Shown here: piece after piece, positions 49,001 through 61,494 of the stretch
How positions within the stretch are numbered: the first letter of the stretch is position 1
How the letters are laid out: each line of letters begins with the position of its first letter
DNA from: Liolophura sinensis
Taxonomy: Eukaryota > Mollusca > Polyplacophora > Chitonida > Chitonidae
Reading direction: 5' to 3'
Assembly (NCBI RefSeq): GCF_032854445.1
Contig: NC_088302.1
Location: 3,032,023 to 3,096,022, forward strand
Length of the DNA: 64,000 bases
Translations under genes and position numbers: made by a program
Notes under the pieces: generated by a model
The model's input: the letters and a program-made list of their open reading frames with translations, nothing else
Told to the model about the DNA's origin: nothing
Databases searched by the model: none

Positions 49001-50943
49001 ACCTCAGTCCACCCTGACAAGATTCTCCTTCGTCTGCCGCGCAACAGAGACCTCACTCCAAGCAGTCAGCAACAGGTCAATATGCATCCATGACAGAGAC
49101 CCCAAACAGCATGTCTGCTACATGTACATACCACCCTCAACACTGAAATACAGACACACTGACCCTTAAGTTTCCCTATTAAAGCTGCATGCCAGCTGAC
49201 GGCCAAGTTACGAGGAATATATCCAGTCAAATGTCACAAACAGACAACAGTATGGAGGCTTAATCATGGACTAGTGTTACTGTATGCACACACAAATGTC
49301 TCACCAAACATGGCATCTTATGGTCATACACATTTATTCTGCATTAGAAAATTCCTTGTGTTATGTTTGTGAAAAGATTGTTTCCAATATGTTACCCGTA
49401 TACAAGGAAACAAATCAAGGGTGCGTTCCATTCACTGATCTGACCTCCACTTGTGGTACATTCCATGGCCAACTGAGGACACAGTGCGACGTCCCAAAGT
49501 TCTGGAAGTCGCGTCAAGTCACAAGAGTTAAGACCCTGCAATACATGCCACCGACTTCATCGACGTCAGACTCAGTGGCGGCAGTGGCGCCACTGGTTTC
49601 CTCCAGTGGCCAACAGAATGACACGTCAGTAGCCATTACCTGCGCCAGTGGCCACCGGGGAGCAAGTGAAACGGACTCCAATATGTAACACACTGTGGGA
49701 TTGAACCATTTATAGGTTAACCCAGATAACCATTTGAGAAATCAACTTGCAAGCTATCTGCTTTCCCTAAGTAAATTTATCAAACATGAACCTACATGTA
49801 TTTTAACAGCATGAACAGTTACTTTATATTTTAAAAGTAATGTAATAATGGAATGGATCAAGCAACAGAACAGAGTGTACATTTGTTAAAACTTTTAAAG
49901 ATACCCCATGACAGATAATCTGAACCTGCAGAAGACAATGCTGAACTTGCAGAATATAACCACAATTAAATGCCACTGTTTCTTTTCCTGCCTCTGAAGG
50001 TGCTCATAACAACATTCACTAATAACACTATCTGCAATGCCAAAAACATAACCGTGGGGACTACAATTGTGCAGTTTTAGTTGCCTACATAAAACCGAGA
50101 AATCAATAATTTTCAAATTAGAGAGGATTCATAAAACTTTTGTCAGTTTGTGGCTTCGCACAATCCAATATAATCCACAATAAACTATTTTGATATGCAT
50201 ACATAATTCATTCACTTTATATATAGGACAAACCTCTGTGTTGAGATGAAACATTCAGAGGGCAATGTCCACTGAATTTATACTCAATTACTTCTCAAAT
50301 TAAAACAGCAATGTACATGTCCCTACAATGATGCATTCTCTCTGGGACATGAAAAAGCTTTCTCAGCATATGCTATCGTATTTCTTAGAGAATATCTAGA
50401 GCCCAGCAGCTCTTACATCTGAAGCTGTAATAACCCAGTAATCATGGTTGGGGATACTTTACAATGAGTGGCCTTAAGCATGCAGATGTACATGACTGGC
50501 AGAGCTTTACACAGGCCTAATCGGATTTACCAGTTTTTCCTCCAGTACTCATACCTGGGTTATCTTAATAACTTAAATCAAAGCCTTGAGCAGAAGGGTG
50601 TCAATACATGTGTGCAAACTGGATACCAAAGGGAAAGATGTTAATATCCAAATAATATAATTATACAAGTATATAGTCAAACTGAAATTCAACCTACCTG
50701 TATGCTCAACATATCTATATGCTAAATATTTCTGTATGCTCAAATAAGCGACTCACTGTTAATTGTTAGTTTTCAATACTGAACATTGCTCAAAGTAATT
50801 AAGTTTCACTGTCAGACAGCACGTGCCCAAATCATCATTTCACTATACACAGGTAAGTTACAGTAAGATGATGGTACTGGGTCATCTGCGGCCCGCTCCA
50901 GTGCTACACATGATGGGAAGAGCAGGTGATATCCTCAAAAACT

Positions 50944-51135
50944 AAAGCTCCTCATCCACCACATTTACCATCAAACTTCTTGGGAAAGCATCTGGAAAGA
51001 ACCTATTTTATCCTCTAAAACTAAAGCTCCTCATCCACCACATTTACCATCAAACTTCTTGGGAAAGCATCTGGAAAGAACCTATTTTATCCTCAAAAAC
51101 TAAAGCTCCTCATCCACCACATTTACCATCAAACT
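50944..51135. repeat. 79-bp tandem repeat, 2.5 copies
   Basis: aaagctcctcatcc recurs at 50944, 51023 and 51102. The copies are nearly identical. Confidence 0.93.
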
Positions 51136-52484
51136 TCCCTCAAACACCAATCAATCAAGTGGATGAATTGATTATTCCACAAAATGTTGCCATCTGCATG
51201 TAAACACAATGCCTTTAAATTATTGGATTCCTTCCCCAGGAGACCTCCTGGCCTCATCAGTCTGACTATGTTTTGTTTGATGATAGCTTTGTACAATATA
51301 CCATTTCAAGACAAGGAATCCACTTTCTGAAGAACTGTTCTTCTCCCAGGTCATTCCAACCTTGGATCAATCTGTTTATGATTACAGTGTTTACCACGAA
51401 TACCTGTGAGAGTAAATACTGCTTTAATCAAGGCCTAATTTCTCAAAGTGCCAGTCAAGAATGAGCAGTTAAGTCTGTGAGCGCTCCCAGACCACAGTTA
51501 TCCCAACAAAACAGGCCACAACCTGTACACTACAGACTGAGCTAAATACACTCTGTCTACGAGTCACAGGCGCTAAATTGCTTTCAGATATATGACTCTT
51601 TATCAGGAATTGTCTCAAATGTAGTAAACAGCATGTCATAAAAGTAGATGTACACATGTACCTTTGAAATGTAACACTTGTGTACATTGGAAGTTTTCAT
51701 CATGTTTTACATTCCCAAAGTGTATGCTTAATTTATTCACTGAGATATCTCCTAAAAATTTAATTTAAAACAAAACACTGACAAAACTTCATCGCTTAAT
51801 AAAATTTTGAGTTCATTACCCAGGATGCCTACAGGATTCCACTGCTTTGCTAACAGTGTACTGGGTATTTAATGATAAAAAAAGAGAAAAAAAATATACA
51901 ATACACATTTCCCAACCAAGAAAATGCATATTCAGATATCATCTAAATTCTAATTCACTGCCATCCAACATTTCTAACATTTTTTAAGTTGTACTTTCTT
52001 CAGAAAATAATCATTTTGTATGACCAGTGTACTTCAAAGAATAGGAGCACCTAGATAGTTTCTGTACTATTGCGAAGGCTTTCTCAGTTGAAAATGCACC
52101 CGACTGATCAGGGGAACACCTCTACACACAAATACTATATTGTACACTTAATGTACGCAAATCAACAAATACAGTGAAGTTATCCCATTGGTGCAACAGT
52201 GGACAATCTTATTTTCAGTGCAAACATGCATATGCTATTTTAGATGTTGTTCAATATTTAAAATACCCCAAAACTCCAGACAGGCTTAATGAGATGGGTT
52301 ATATACCAGAGGGGACCCCCCCTCTCGTGAACGTCACTTATGACCCTGGAGTGATTTGTGTACAAATTTTCAGTTTTCCTATAACAGAAAGAGTTTTTTC
52401 CCACTGCATTTCAGCTGGAAACTAATGACTTTCCCTGAACTTTTCTTAATCTGATTTTGTATCAGATGGGGTTTTGTGTGAATC
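51136..52484. other. Intron stretch without recognised features
   Basis: I see no repeat, SINE or exon-like match here. Short open frames at 51273 and 52174 are unsupported. Confidence 0.65.
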
Positions 52485-52605
52485 AAGTAATGTTACAAAA
52501 TGTCAGGTGAGAATAAGGTACTGTTACAAAATGTCAGGTGAGAATAAGGTACTGTTACAAAATGTCAGGTGTGAATCAAGTACCGTTACAAAATGTCAGG
52601 CACAA
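52485..52605. repeat. 31-bp tandem array, 4 copies
   Basis: Units read gttacaaaatgtcaggtgag followed by aataaggtact. Two units carry CAGGTGAGAAT, a good 5' splice-site match on the plus strand, antisense to PDE8. Confidence 0.9.
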
Positions 52606-52638
52606 AACAAATGAATATAGATTCAAAAGAATACTTAC

Positions 52639-52695
52639 GGACATGGTTTGTTGTTTCAGCCTCATAGGTCCAAATATCACGTCATTTTCAGTACC
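52639..52695 (-). CDS. PDE8: PDE8 exon, pre-receiver FGPMRL motif
   Basis: This 57-base exon gives 19 codons, GTENDVIFGPMRLKQQTMS. The FGPMR core is the short conserved stretch that precedes the receiver-like domain in PDE8 proteins. The acceptor has a long pyrimidine tract ending in ttttgatag, and the donor is TCC followed by gtaagtatt. Both ends are phase 0, and the join to the next exon (33931, starting ILLVFGKED) reproduces the family order, in which FGPM is followed about ten residues later by a VLLVF-like strand. The exon is far too short to stand out as an open frame and was found from the motif. A 31-bp tandem array lies just downstream in the intron (about 52485-52600). The upstream exon carrying the start codon was not identified. 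Confidence 0.85.
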
Positions 52696-55600
52696 CTATC
52701 AAAAGAAGAAAAAAATCTAAATAAATGACAGCAAATTGGGCTGGTGGAGCTGGTATGATAGGTTTCCAACGATAGTTGAAAACAATAACCAAAAGAAGAG
52801 CAATGAAACAAATGTAAGTGAACCTTTAAGTCACAGCTGATCCTTCTTACTACGCCAACAAGATTATAAAGTTACATATCCTGCATTAATTACCTAATAA
52901 GTAAGCAATAAACGTAGTTCCACTGTGTACATGTGCCAAGCATCAGCTACACGTGAAGGTATAAGTCTGATCCATAACTAAGTAAGACTATTTCCCAGTC
53001 AACAGTGGCGACGGCTTTACTGTCAGCCACATGCTAGTTGGCTCCTTAACAAGTAGATAGGGTTATATCAGGCATTCCTCAGTAACTCTGTAAATCAAGC
53101 ATTCAGCCGCATACTCAAGTTGATTCGGTCAGAACACACGGCCACACAGCTATTTGTTTCTTATTACATCCATAAACAACACACCATGGCATATTCCAGC
53201 AGAGAGAACCACCTCTTGCAGGGTAATGTCAGTAACCTTTTGCCACTCGACGCTATAAACCCGGCCGTATCTCGTTATCTCAGATACAAATTTGTGTCTT
53301 TATATATAACCAGTTATAGTGATGAGGAAAAAAACAGAACAATTCAGGAAATACAAATGTAAAATTCTTCCATCCAATGAGACTGTTCCAAATAAATAGG
53401 TCTCTGCTTTGGTCAAGTGCCTTTGTACCTCAACACAATTATCACGTCAGCCAATGGCATGTGGAATGATGAAAAGTACAGTTTTATCAGGTGAATGTGC
53501 GTGCACCCTATACAGATTATCTGAGGCAATGCATTCAGTTTGTAATGCAAATTTGTAAAACATATTTACTGACAAATCATTAGAATCTTACATATCCAAA
53601 TACCCCACATGCTGTGTTCGGTTAGTTTGTTGATTCCATAACACAGTAAACATGGTATGTAGAATTTATGATCTTGTCTTCATTATTATTAACGGTAGAA
53701 TTAATATTTGGCTTCAATTACTATTATACAGAAATCTAAAAGATATATTCTTTTTGGTTTTTTAGTTAAATATATCTTATTATTTAACTATGTTTTTATT
53801 TGACACGATACTTTTACGCACAGTTGTGCATTGTATAATTTATTGCAACATGATTGTTAGAAGTTTACAACAGCGGATTGTAGAACAGCAGAACCAAGCC
53901 TCTAATGTTATTACCATAAAAGCACAGGTATTCTTAATGATTGGTCAAAAATTGGACCAATCACAACACAAAGCCACACACATCAACCCTCATAATACAA
54001 ACAGCCCTACCAATGTAGGAATGTTGAGCATGTGTGTCTAAGTATATATTCCTGACAGATGATTGGTTTGCATGTTAGTTCACCCTAATATATCTGCAAA
54101 GTTCTCTAAGGACATTTCTGAGTAAGATCCGGCAAGTCCAATTACGACCAACCAAAAAGTCCAGTTACTACATTTATTTTAATACTAGATACTAGAGTTT
54201 TACACTGTACTCAAGAATATTTTACTTATACCATGCTGACCGTCATTATGGCGAAAGGAAACCATTTTTACTACATTTATCTTATATCTATAGAAGTCAA
54301 CTATGGCAAAGTTAGGCTAATAAATCTGTAACTGTATGTACAGGCTGGGCAACTCTATCAAATATAATAACTGATATTTAATTAAAGCATTAACTATGGG
54401 TATAATGTATGTGTACAATACAATTCTAATTCTGGATGCAATTCTGGATAGACAAAGTTACCAGCAATGATCCACAGAAACAGATAAAGTGCCTGAAGTA
54501 AAGAAGACAACCAATATCATGTGTGTAAACCTTAATGTCTGCACTTCCAATTACTCATATATTCTACAAGAGTATAACTATTTGCTCCAAGAGCACATAG
54601 ATCTGTGTACAGTGATACAGAAAGTTGGGCCAAGGGGTAGAAAGTGCCACACTGTCATATACATGTACAAGATGACTTTGATGGAGGCACAGCTCCTGCA
54701 TTTAATCCTGTTATATCCCCTCATTGGAACCCATGCTATACCCCCTGATTGGAACCCATGCTATATCCCCTGATTGGAACCCATGCAGCCTTACTCAACT
54801 GGTTCTCAGAGTCAACAACTTTGTCGTGGCATGTCCCCCCAAATTTCAGCTACATCTACCTTCTCAATTATTCCATGTAATGCGATATCAAGAATCTCCC
54901 TGCATTTTTTTTCTCTTTGTCAAATTCATACCACATCACCATTGACAGTTATATTCAATATAAAAGGCAATCAGCTGCAGGTATAAATGTAAGATAGTAA
55001 TATCAGCTACATACATGTACCTCCAGGTAGGTAGATGTAGATCAAAGGGTGGGAACAATGAACAGACTCTGTACATAAGTGAACCTGTACATATGCATTA
55101 TGTCCTAACAGAACAGGTGTACTTGAGTGCAGATGTTATGTTAACCTGAGTGCAGACACCATGTTCACCTGACAGGTAACAAGATAGTCCAACCTTGTGT
55201 AGTTCTGCGGTGTGGCTTGGCAGGTATAAGACACTTAGCAGATCATGTGAACATGAACACACCTAAGTTTGGTTGGCTGACGAGTAATTAGCCGGCAGAA
55301 GACAGCAATAGATCACCTGTCAGTATCAGAATACATGTGTCCGATTTCACCGGACGCATCATACAAAACAAATATTTCTTTCCCCATTGTCATTGACAAT
55401 TGAACGAGCTTCAGTTAATAATGAACCAGCACGTTAACTGGTTAATTACATGTCCATGAAAATGATCATCAAATGATTACCACAATCTGTATGCGTACAT
55501 GTACTTGTCAAATTTTGAAGGGATGGTACTATTACCGGACTTGCCGACTTTTAGTTTAGCATTGGGGATCAGTTGTTTCTGCTCAGCAGTGATCAGATAA

Positions 55601-57500
55601 AATCAATGCTTCATACAATTAACATGCTTTTTTACCAGCAAATTCACCACAAGGATAAACTGACTGATTGTGTGGCTATTAACAACACTTGAAATACCAA
55701 CTTACCTTCAAATATGGCACCTTCACAACAAATGGGTAAGTTTTAATAATTTGTTTCTGAAATCTAAACTTGAATTCCATGCACCCCTTCCTCCACTGTG
55801 TCGTACTTGATTTTAGTTGGTTGTATAGTGAATTAATCAAACCAAAGAAAACCTGTCATCAGTATTTTACTGTTTCATTCCAGATCTCTAAATTCATGAC
55901 ATACATTATTATGATTAAAGAATAACCAAAAAAACAGATCCACAGTCAATCTAAAAACGAAAAAGTATAAGTTTTGGCCAAAAATTATTCAAGTGTCTAG
56001 AGATCTGAAATGCAGTCTATGTTTTTCAACTTAATTATAAACACTGACGGAATCGCTGGAGCTGTTTATTATTTTTAAATTACCACCAAATGTACTTACA
56101 AAATACACAGTATTTATCCTGGGCTCGGCAAGTAAGTTTACAAAATTATAATCTGTTTAAAAGCTAGGTGGTGAACTAACTTATGTCGCTTTCACTATGA
56201 AATTTGCCATTTGCACTTTTCTCACAGATCCCACCACACCACCACTTTCTCCTATGAAAACAACTTTCAAGGGGGAGAGTGACTTCAAGGGAGGTAATTC
56301 AGTGTGGCCCTATTGTCATTATGAACTCACAGCTTCACAACAGCACTGACAGATGTCAACAATATAGCAATCTGGACTCCTGCCATGCATATTAAATTGC
56401 CTTTTATAATTTATACAGATATTGTTGATTCACTTTTTTGTCTCACCTAGGACACACTCGATGTGAACTTGCCTGCATTCATTTAGAAACACACTTGCCC
56501 TTTCTAGTGTTACTACCATTGTTTTCACTTCACAACAATATATCAGTAAACAGATACATTTTCTATCCACAAAAGCATCTGGCTGTGGTGATATCAATGA
56601 CAGTTCAAGGAATTATACCAATATATTCCCAGCTACATGCTCTCTAGCACAGAATTTTGACCGAGAGAAAAGCTACCCACACACTTGACTAACCTTTATT
56701 TAGATTCTGAGATCTCCTGAATGGTATTTTTCCATGCCAATAGAAGGGGCTCATGCGGGGGCCTCTGATCTTGTAACACACTGGTGGATACCAGCATAAA
56801 AGGGGCTCTTTAGGGGATTCTTTGCTAACGTAGGTTTAAAACAAAACTCTTTCTTTTTAATCATGTTAGAGTATGATGTATGCTATGCCTAATTTTGTCA
56901 CTGCGATTATATCGGTCCATGACTGAATTAATTTAGTTAAAAAAAAAATAAATTGTGGACTCTACGTAAGTTGCCTATATGTAGAACCTCAGCAACTCCA
57001 GGAACTTGTCCATTTGGAGGTATACAGGCCGATGTCCACATTTTGTCAGCGTTTGTAAACATTTTCTGCTGGTTACAACCAGAATCACACAATTCTCAAC
57101 AATTCATTTCATGAGATTACGTGTGTTTTTAAGGTATGGCAAGGCAAAAGAATTGGATCATTGAGAATTCTAATTTTTGCCATCGTAAGACGCTGAAAGC
57201 TGCGCTGTTTACAAGATTTCCTTGAACATTTTACAATGATTATCTCACAAAATGAGTAATTAATCTGAAATCTCGACTCGTTATGGAATGACACGGATAC
57301 TGGTCATCAGTTCAGTAAAGGATAGGCCTACGTCCCCGCAAAAATGTCATTATGGCAACATTATTTTACGGGCATCCACATGGATATGGGTGAAAACACT
57401 CTATAGGTGTCTCAATCTTTTGTCACCATAACCACTATCTCTAAACACCTAGGGCTAAATTTTACAGCTAAAACTTAAATTTTGAGCATCTAGCTCATCA
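52696..57500. other. Upstream PDE8 sequence without recognised exons
   Basis: It contains a short 25-bp triple repeat (54715-54785, ctgattggaacccatgctat) and a SINE fragment at 54195-54268. No exon carrying the PDE8 start codon was recognised. Confidence 0.6.
54195..54268 (-). mobile_element. SINE tail fragment
   Basis: It matches the tail section only: GTTTTACACTGTACTCAAG, then AATATTTTACTTATAC and GTCATTATGG in plus sense. Confidence 0.7.
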
Positions 57501-57502
57501 TC

Positions 57503-57691
57503 ACTATGACACATGCAGTTCATTATTTCTTCACCTTATAATATATAATGATAATATAGCATATAAGTTTCTAAAAAATGGATGGGGCCATGATCTATTA
57601 AAAATGACTACTACATGTAGTAGCCATTTTTATATTGTATTATCATTATATATTATAAGGTGAAGAAATAATGAACTGCATGTGTCATAGT
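57503..57691. mobile_element. Foldback element with 54-bp perfect arms
   Basis: The left arm 57503-57556 (starting actatgacacatgcagttca) is the exact reverse complement of the right arm 57638-57691. The 81-base loop contains a second palindrome around ctactacatgtagtag at about 57598-57631. It resembles a MITE or foldback transposon; no flanking target duplication was obvious. Confidence 0.85.
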
Positions 57692-58955
57692 TTAAAAAGC
57701 ACTGGGGAATTATATGTCCACAAAACTACACTTATTATTAAACACACTGCTCTTAATATTAAATCAGCCGGAGTGGGGACAAAGAGTATTTATTGAGAAA
57801 AATCTCTGTATGAATTACAGTAGTTTAATAAAGTGACATCAGGTTTTACAAGCTGATCACAACAATTAATGAATTGGATATGCACTGATGAGAACCAATC
57901 TCTGCCAACACTTTTCAAGAACAACCTTACAAATAATTACATTTGATGATTTTTCAGACGGCGTGAAACTCACAGGATACCCAATTAGTGAACTTGATGA
58001 ATTGCTAGTCCAGAAATGCTGACATTTTTCATAATGATATTATCACAGTCAGTGTCAAAACGGGAGTTTTTTTTTTTATTTATCAGGAAATAGCATTTGT
58101 CAGGAAATAGCTGGCATTTATCTGAACGTATGTTCTTTTGACTACATATCACGCATTTACTGTAGCATAAAAATGTCACGTATCCACAACAGAAGTCAGT
58201 CCACGCATGATTTCAGTGCCATACAAACTGTGCAAACACATCAACTTTCCTCTAATAATCCACTGTCACTTTGGTAATTAATGTTCAACTTTGTGTAGCT
58301 GATGCGGATCTGGTGATATGTGGACATGTGCACTCCATGTACCTGTAGCACATACTTCATAGCGGTTAATCAACTGGAACTGCAGCTGACCTTTTACAGG
58401 CCAATGCCAGGTTAACATTATGTGATTTAATACACAATCATAAGTTCCTGAATCTTTATTTTTTTTTTGGAAAGCTTTATCTTTCTTGCAAGCAACTGTG
58501 ACAAAAATCAGATATTTTGCTTCAAAAAATGACTAATGGGTATATACAACGCAGTCAGTCACTAAGGAAAACAACTGTGCGAAGCCTGGAAAAAACAGCT
58601 CTGAGCCTTTGTTCAGTATAGACGAGGCTTACAACATTATGGTGACAATTAAAGGAGCTAAACATTGTTCTCTCGTAGTAATGAAAGAGGTGAGAAAACT
58701 TAGAATGGATGAACACGATTAAAGTGCAAAGTCTGATGAAGACTGAGATGGCTGAATTGCTCTTGAAACTTTGTGTTCAAGAAACTTTAATAGAAAAATT
58801 AGGATTAATAAACGCCTGACATGTATTTCAATTTTGGTTGCACATACATGGGAGTGATTAAAACAAAGATTGCCAGAGTACAAGGACTAAATGGAGGCTA
58901 TATACTGCATGTATCACTGACAGGTGTGCAATCTCATGTGTACTGTGAAGATCGG
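57692..58955. other. Stretch without recognised features between the two foldbacks
   Basis: I see no repeat or exon here. Confidence 0.6.
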
Positions 58956-58959
58956 GCCT

Positions 58960-59148
58960 ATGAGAGATACAAGATCTCAGGAGTTCCGTGTGGAGGCCCT
59001 CGTGCATATACCGGAAGTTGGGGTTAGAACCCTGGCCGTAAACGGCCTTCATGCATGCGCGTTGGGCAAATGGAGCATTTTCTAACCCCAACTTTTGGTA
59101 TGCGCGAGCGCACCCACATGGAACTCCCGCAGACTTGTATCATTGATA
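58960..59148. mobile_element. Imperfect foldback element with about 65-bp arms
   Basis: The left arm (about 58960-59026, ending gaagttggggttaga) pairs with the right arm (about 59083-59148, beginning tctaaccccaacttt). The arms share gatacaag, ggagttcc and the ttggggttaga inner end, with scattered mismatches. The centre contains ggccgtaaacggcc. Confidence 0.75.
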
Positions 59149-59280
59149 GACCGTACACTTTTATAGCATACATATAGCCCTAATTTAGGTACAAACATAC
59201 CATTCTGTCATATGTGTCAACATTCAGTCAACATGTGCATGTCAATATGGACATGTTGTCATTAAAGTGTTACTGAAATA

Positions 59281-59510
59281 TGACAGGTAACCTCTGTGTA
59301 ACACCTGTTCAGTTACATGTAGATGTACTCACCTGTACATACTAGTGCCTCACAGTATGACAGGTAAACTCTGTGTGACACCTGTTCAGTTACATGTAGA
59401 TGTACTCACCTGTACATACTAGTGCCTCACAGTATGACAGGTAAACTCTGTGTGACACCTGTTCAATTACATGTAGATGTACTCAAATGTACATACTAGT
59501 GCCTCACATT
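59281..59510. repeat. 77-bp tandem repeat, 3 copies
   Basis: tgacaggtaa starts copies at 59281, 59358 and 59435. Units contain acctgttcagttacatgtag and tactagtgcctcaca. Confidence 0.93.
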
Positions 59511-60640
59511 TTACCATCAACTGACAACTTCTGTATATACAGAGGCTAAGCACGGGATTCAGTGACTGACCTTGAGGGTAAAGATTAGATCAAGCTGCCG
59601 TTCTACAAACTCTATAATACTCTAGCAGACGTGGGACAGAGTCTGAATGCTGTTCACACATATACACTTCTCTAAATTTTGATAACAGGTCATTCATTCA
59701 TTCTCTTGACAGTTGGCGTCTTCATTTACATGCTGCCATCACCAGTTTATTCTCAGGCCATGCAAATTTACATAAAAATAATTTTAATTCTGGGTTTAGA
59801 TCACGAGATGAAATGGCTTAGAATTGTGTTATATATACGCGTGCAAGATACATGTATCTCTGATTCATATACAGCCATAATCAATCAATTCAGCCTAAGT
59901 ACCTCACGCATGGCTTCATTTGTAGGCTGATAAATTAATCCCTATATTCTGTCCCTTTACTGTTATCACAGATTCAATCTTAAATTACGATAACAACCTA
60001 GCAAATGTAAATGTGCACGTTTTCAACCCTACCTGAACAGTGCAACTCTGTATGAACTGCACTATGGTGAGATTCCTCACACAATATTTGAAGATTTAAA
60101 CAAGTAATTATTTGTCTGAAATTAAAATTATAACATTTTTGGCATATGTAGAAAAAAATAGGCTTTACTTTTACCAACCTTCATCAAGTTTGACTCATTT
60201 ACTTCATCTTTTCACAAAATATAAAATAATACACGTCCACTAAAAACAAGCATTTAATGGGCTAGCAAAAACCAAAAATATATAACACAAATGTTTTTTG
60301 TAATATTTCTGTTTCTGAGTATTGTAAAGGACTAGAAGATATTTACACATTATCAAAATTAAGACCACAAGGACACTTCAATGAAGTAATAAACAAAATT
60401 GTACAGAAAGTAATCAAAGCCAATGGAAGAAGTTTTGATTGGTGTGTTATTTAGAGTGAGCAGCTCCTAAAGCTGAAGTAAGCACATCAGTGAGAAGTCT
60501 GATGACTGTTTGCACATGTACATGTAGGTCAGGTAGTTAGCTATGGCCTAATTTTCTCTACTAAATGTATCACCCCTCCCATATGTCAAGGGACTGATGT
60601 ATAGCTAGACTAACTGACCCACATTCTGATTCAAGCCTTC
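59511..60640. other. Stretch without recognised features
   Basis: AT-rich, with no array or exon match. One 83-codon plus-strand frame at 59679-59930 has no recognisable homology. Confidence 0.6.
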
Positions 60641-60850
60641 ACCCATCAACTGGTGGTCAGCCAATCAGCCACTAGAATGACCTGTAACAGGTACTAGTGG
60701 TCAGCCAATCAGCCAATAGAGTGACCTATAACAAGTACTGGTCGTCAGCCAATCAGCCAATTGAGTGACTTGTAACAAGTACTGGTGGTCAGCCAATCAG
60801 CCAATTGAGTGACCTGTAACAGGTACTGGTGGTCAGCCAATAGATCAATT
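60640..60850. repeat. 45-bp tandem array, about 4 copies
   Basis: Units read actggtggtcagccaatcag, then ccaattgagtgacctgtaac and aggt, with spacing of 45 measured at 60692 and 60737. Confidence 0.9.
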
Positions 60851-61494
60851 ACAGGAACTGTAATATGATCAGCCAGTAAAGTTGACCAAACCACTAAAAT
60901 CCCCTCCCCCCTCCCCAAACAGAAATACACACTTTTATACACACATTAATTCTGCTCATTAGTATTTTATACTGTACGCATTGTTTTTTTGCTATCCTAT
61001 ACAAGCTGTCAGATTTACTAGGTGAGATAATGATCCCACCAGATCAAAATACCTGACAACTTTATCTGATGTAAAGTCACCTTGATCTTTGTAGATAGCT
61101 GGCTTGCTAAGGGCTATGTATCAATGGTTCAGTCTCACAACCTTATTGGTGAAACTCTGAAGCTTGACATTACAATGATAGTAATACAGTAAAGTCACCT
61201 CAATCAGTTTTGCTTCCTACCTTTGATCCCATTCAACCATCAATGTTAACCCTAATTCGCCAGGCCACCCCCACTGACCACACAGAGCACATTTACAGGT
61301 AATCAATATACTGTTTCTTCCTCAACTACAGAAAGGTTTAGCATCACTGATTGACTCATTTATTCACGGAAGAGTTGATGTTCATAAACCCGCAGTTTTA
61401 AAGAGCGACTGTATTAATATTAATATTGTTATTTCTCCAGCCATCTCGTTGGTCTGTATCCCTTTTTTGACATCCACCAGATGTTTGTTAACAC

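Larger units (their letters stand above)
45301..50930. other. Intron stretch with a SINE fragment and two unexplained plus-strand frames
   Basis: This is part of the 18.7-kb intron between exons 52639-52695 and 33741-33931. It holds a SINE fragment (45421-45548), a G-run cluster (45992-46013) and plus-strand open frames at 45558-45932 (124 codons) and 49284-49688 (134 codons). I recognise no family in either frame. Confidence 0.6.
1..52695 (-). other. PDE8: PDE8-family cAMP phosphodiesterase gene, partial, 13 exons recognised
   Basis: This is the span of one minus-strand gene whose exons read, in order, as a PDE8 protein: pre-receiver motif, REC domain, PAS domain, basic linker, pre-catalytic helix region and the start of the class I phosphodiesterase domain. 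PDE8 enzymes hydrolyse cAMP with high affinity and are insensitive to IBMX (family knowledge). The exons total about 1,520 coding bases, roughly 508 codons. All junctions tested join in phase except the link between 24526 and 10231, where a short exon is missing. The gene is incomplete at both ends: the N-terminal exon(s) were not recognised above 52695, and the metal-binding core of the catalytic domain must lie below position 1. Human PDE8A and PDE8B share this domain order. An alternative such as another PDE family is excluded by the REC-PAS architecture. Confidence 0.93.

Noticed and set aside
49284-49688. 134-codon plus-strand open frame with a Ser/Thr-rich end
   Set aside because: No family is recognised. 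Its later half has locally higher GC, which removes stop codons. On the minus strand the segment ending PRWPLAQ before gtaatg was considered as a PDE8 upstream exon, but exon 52639-52695 fits far better.
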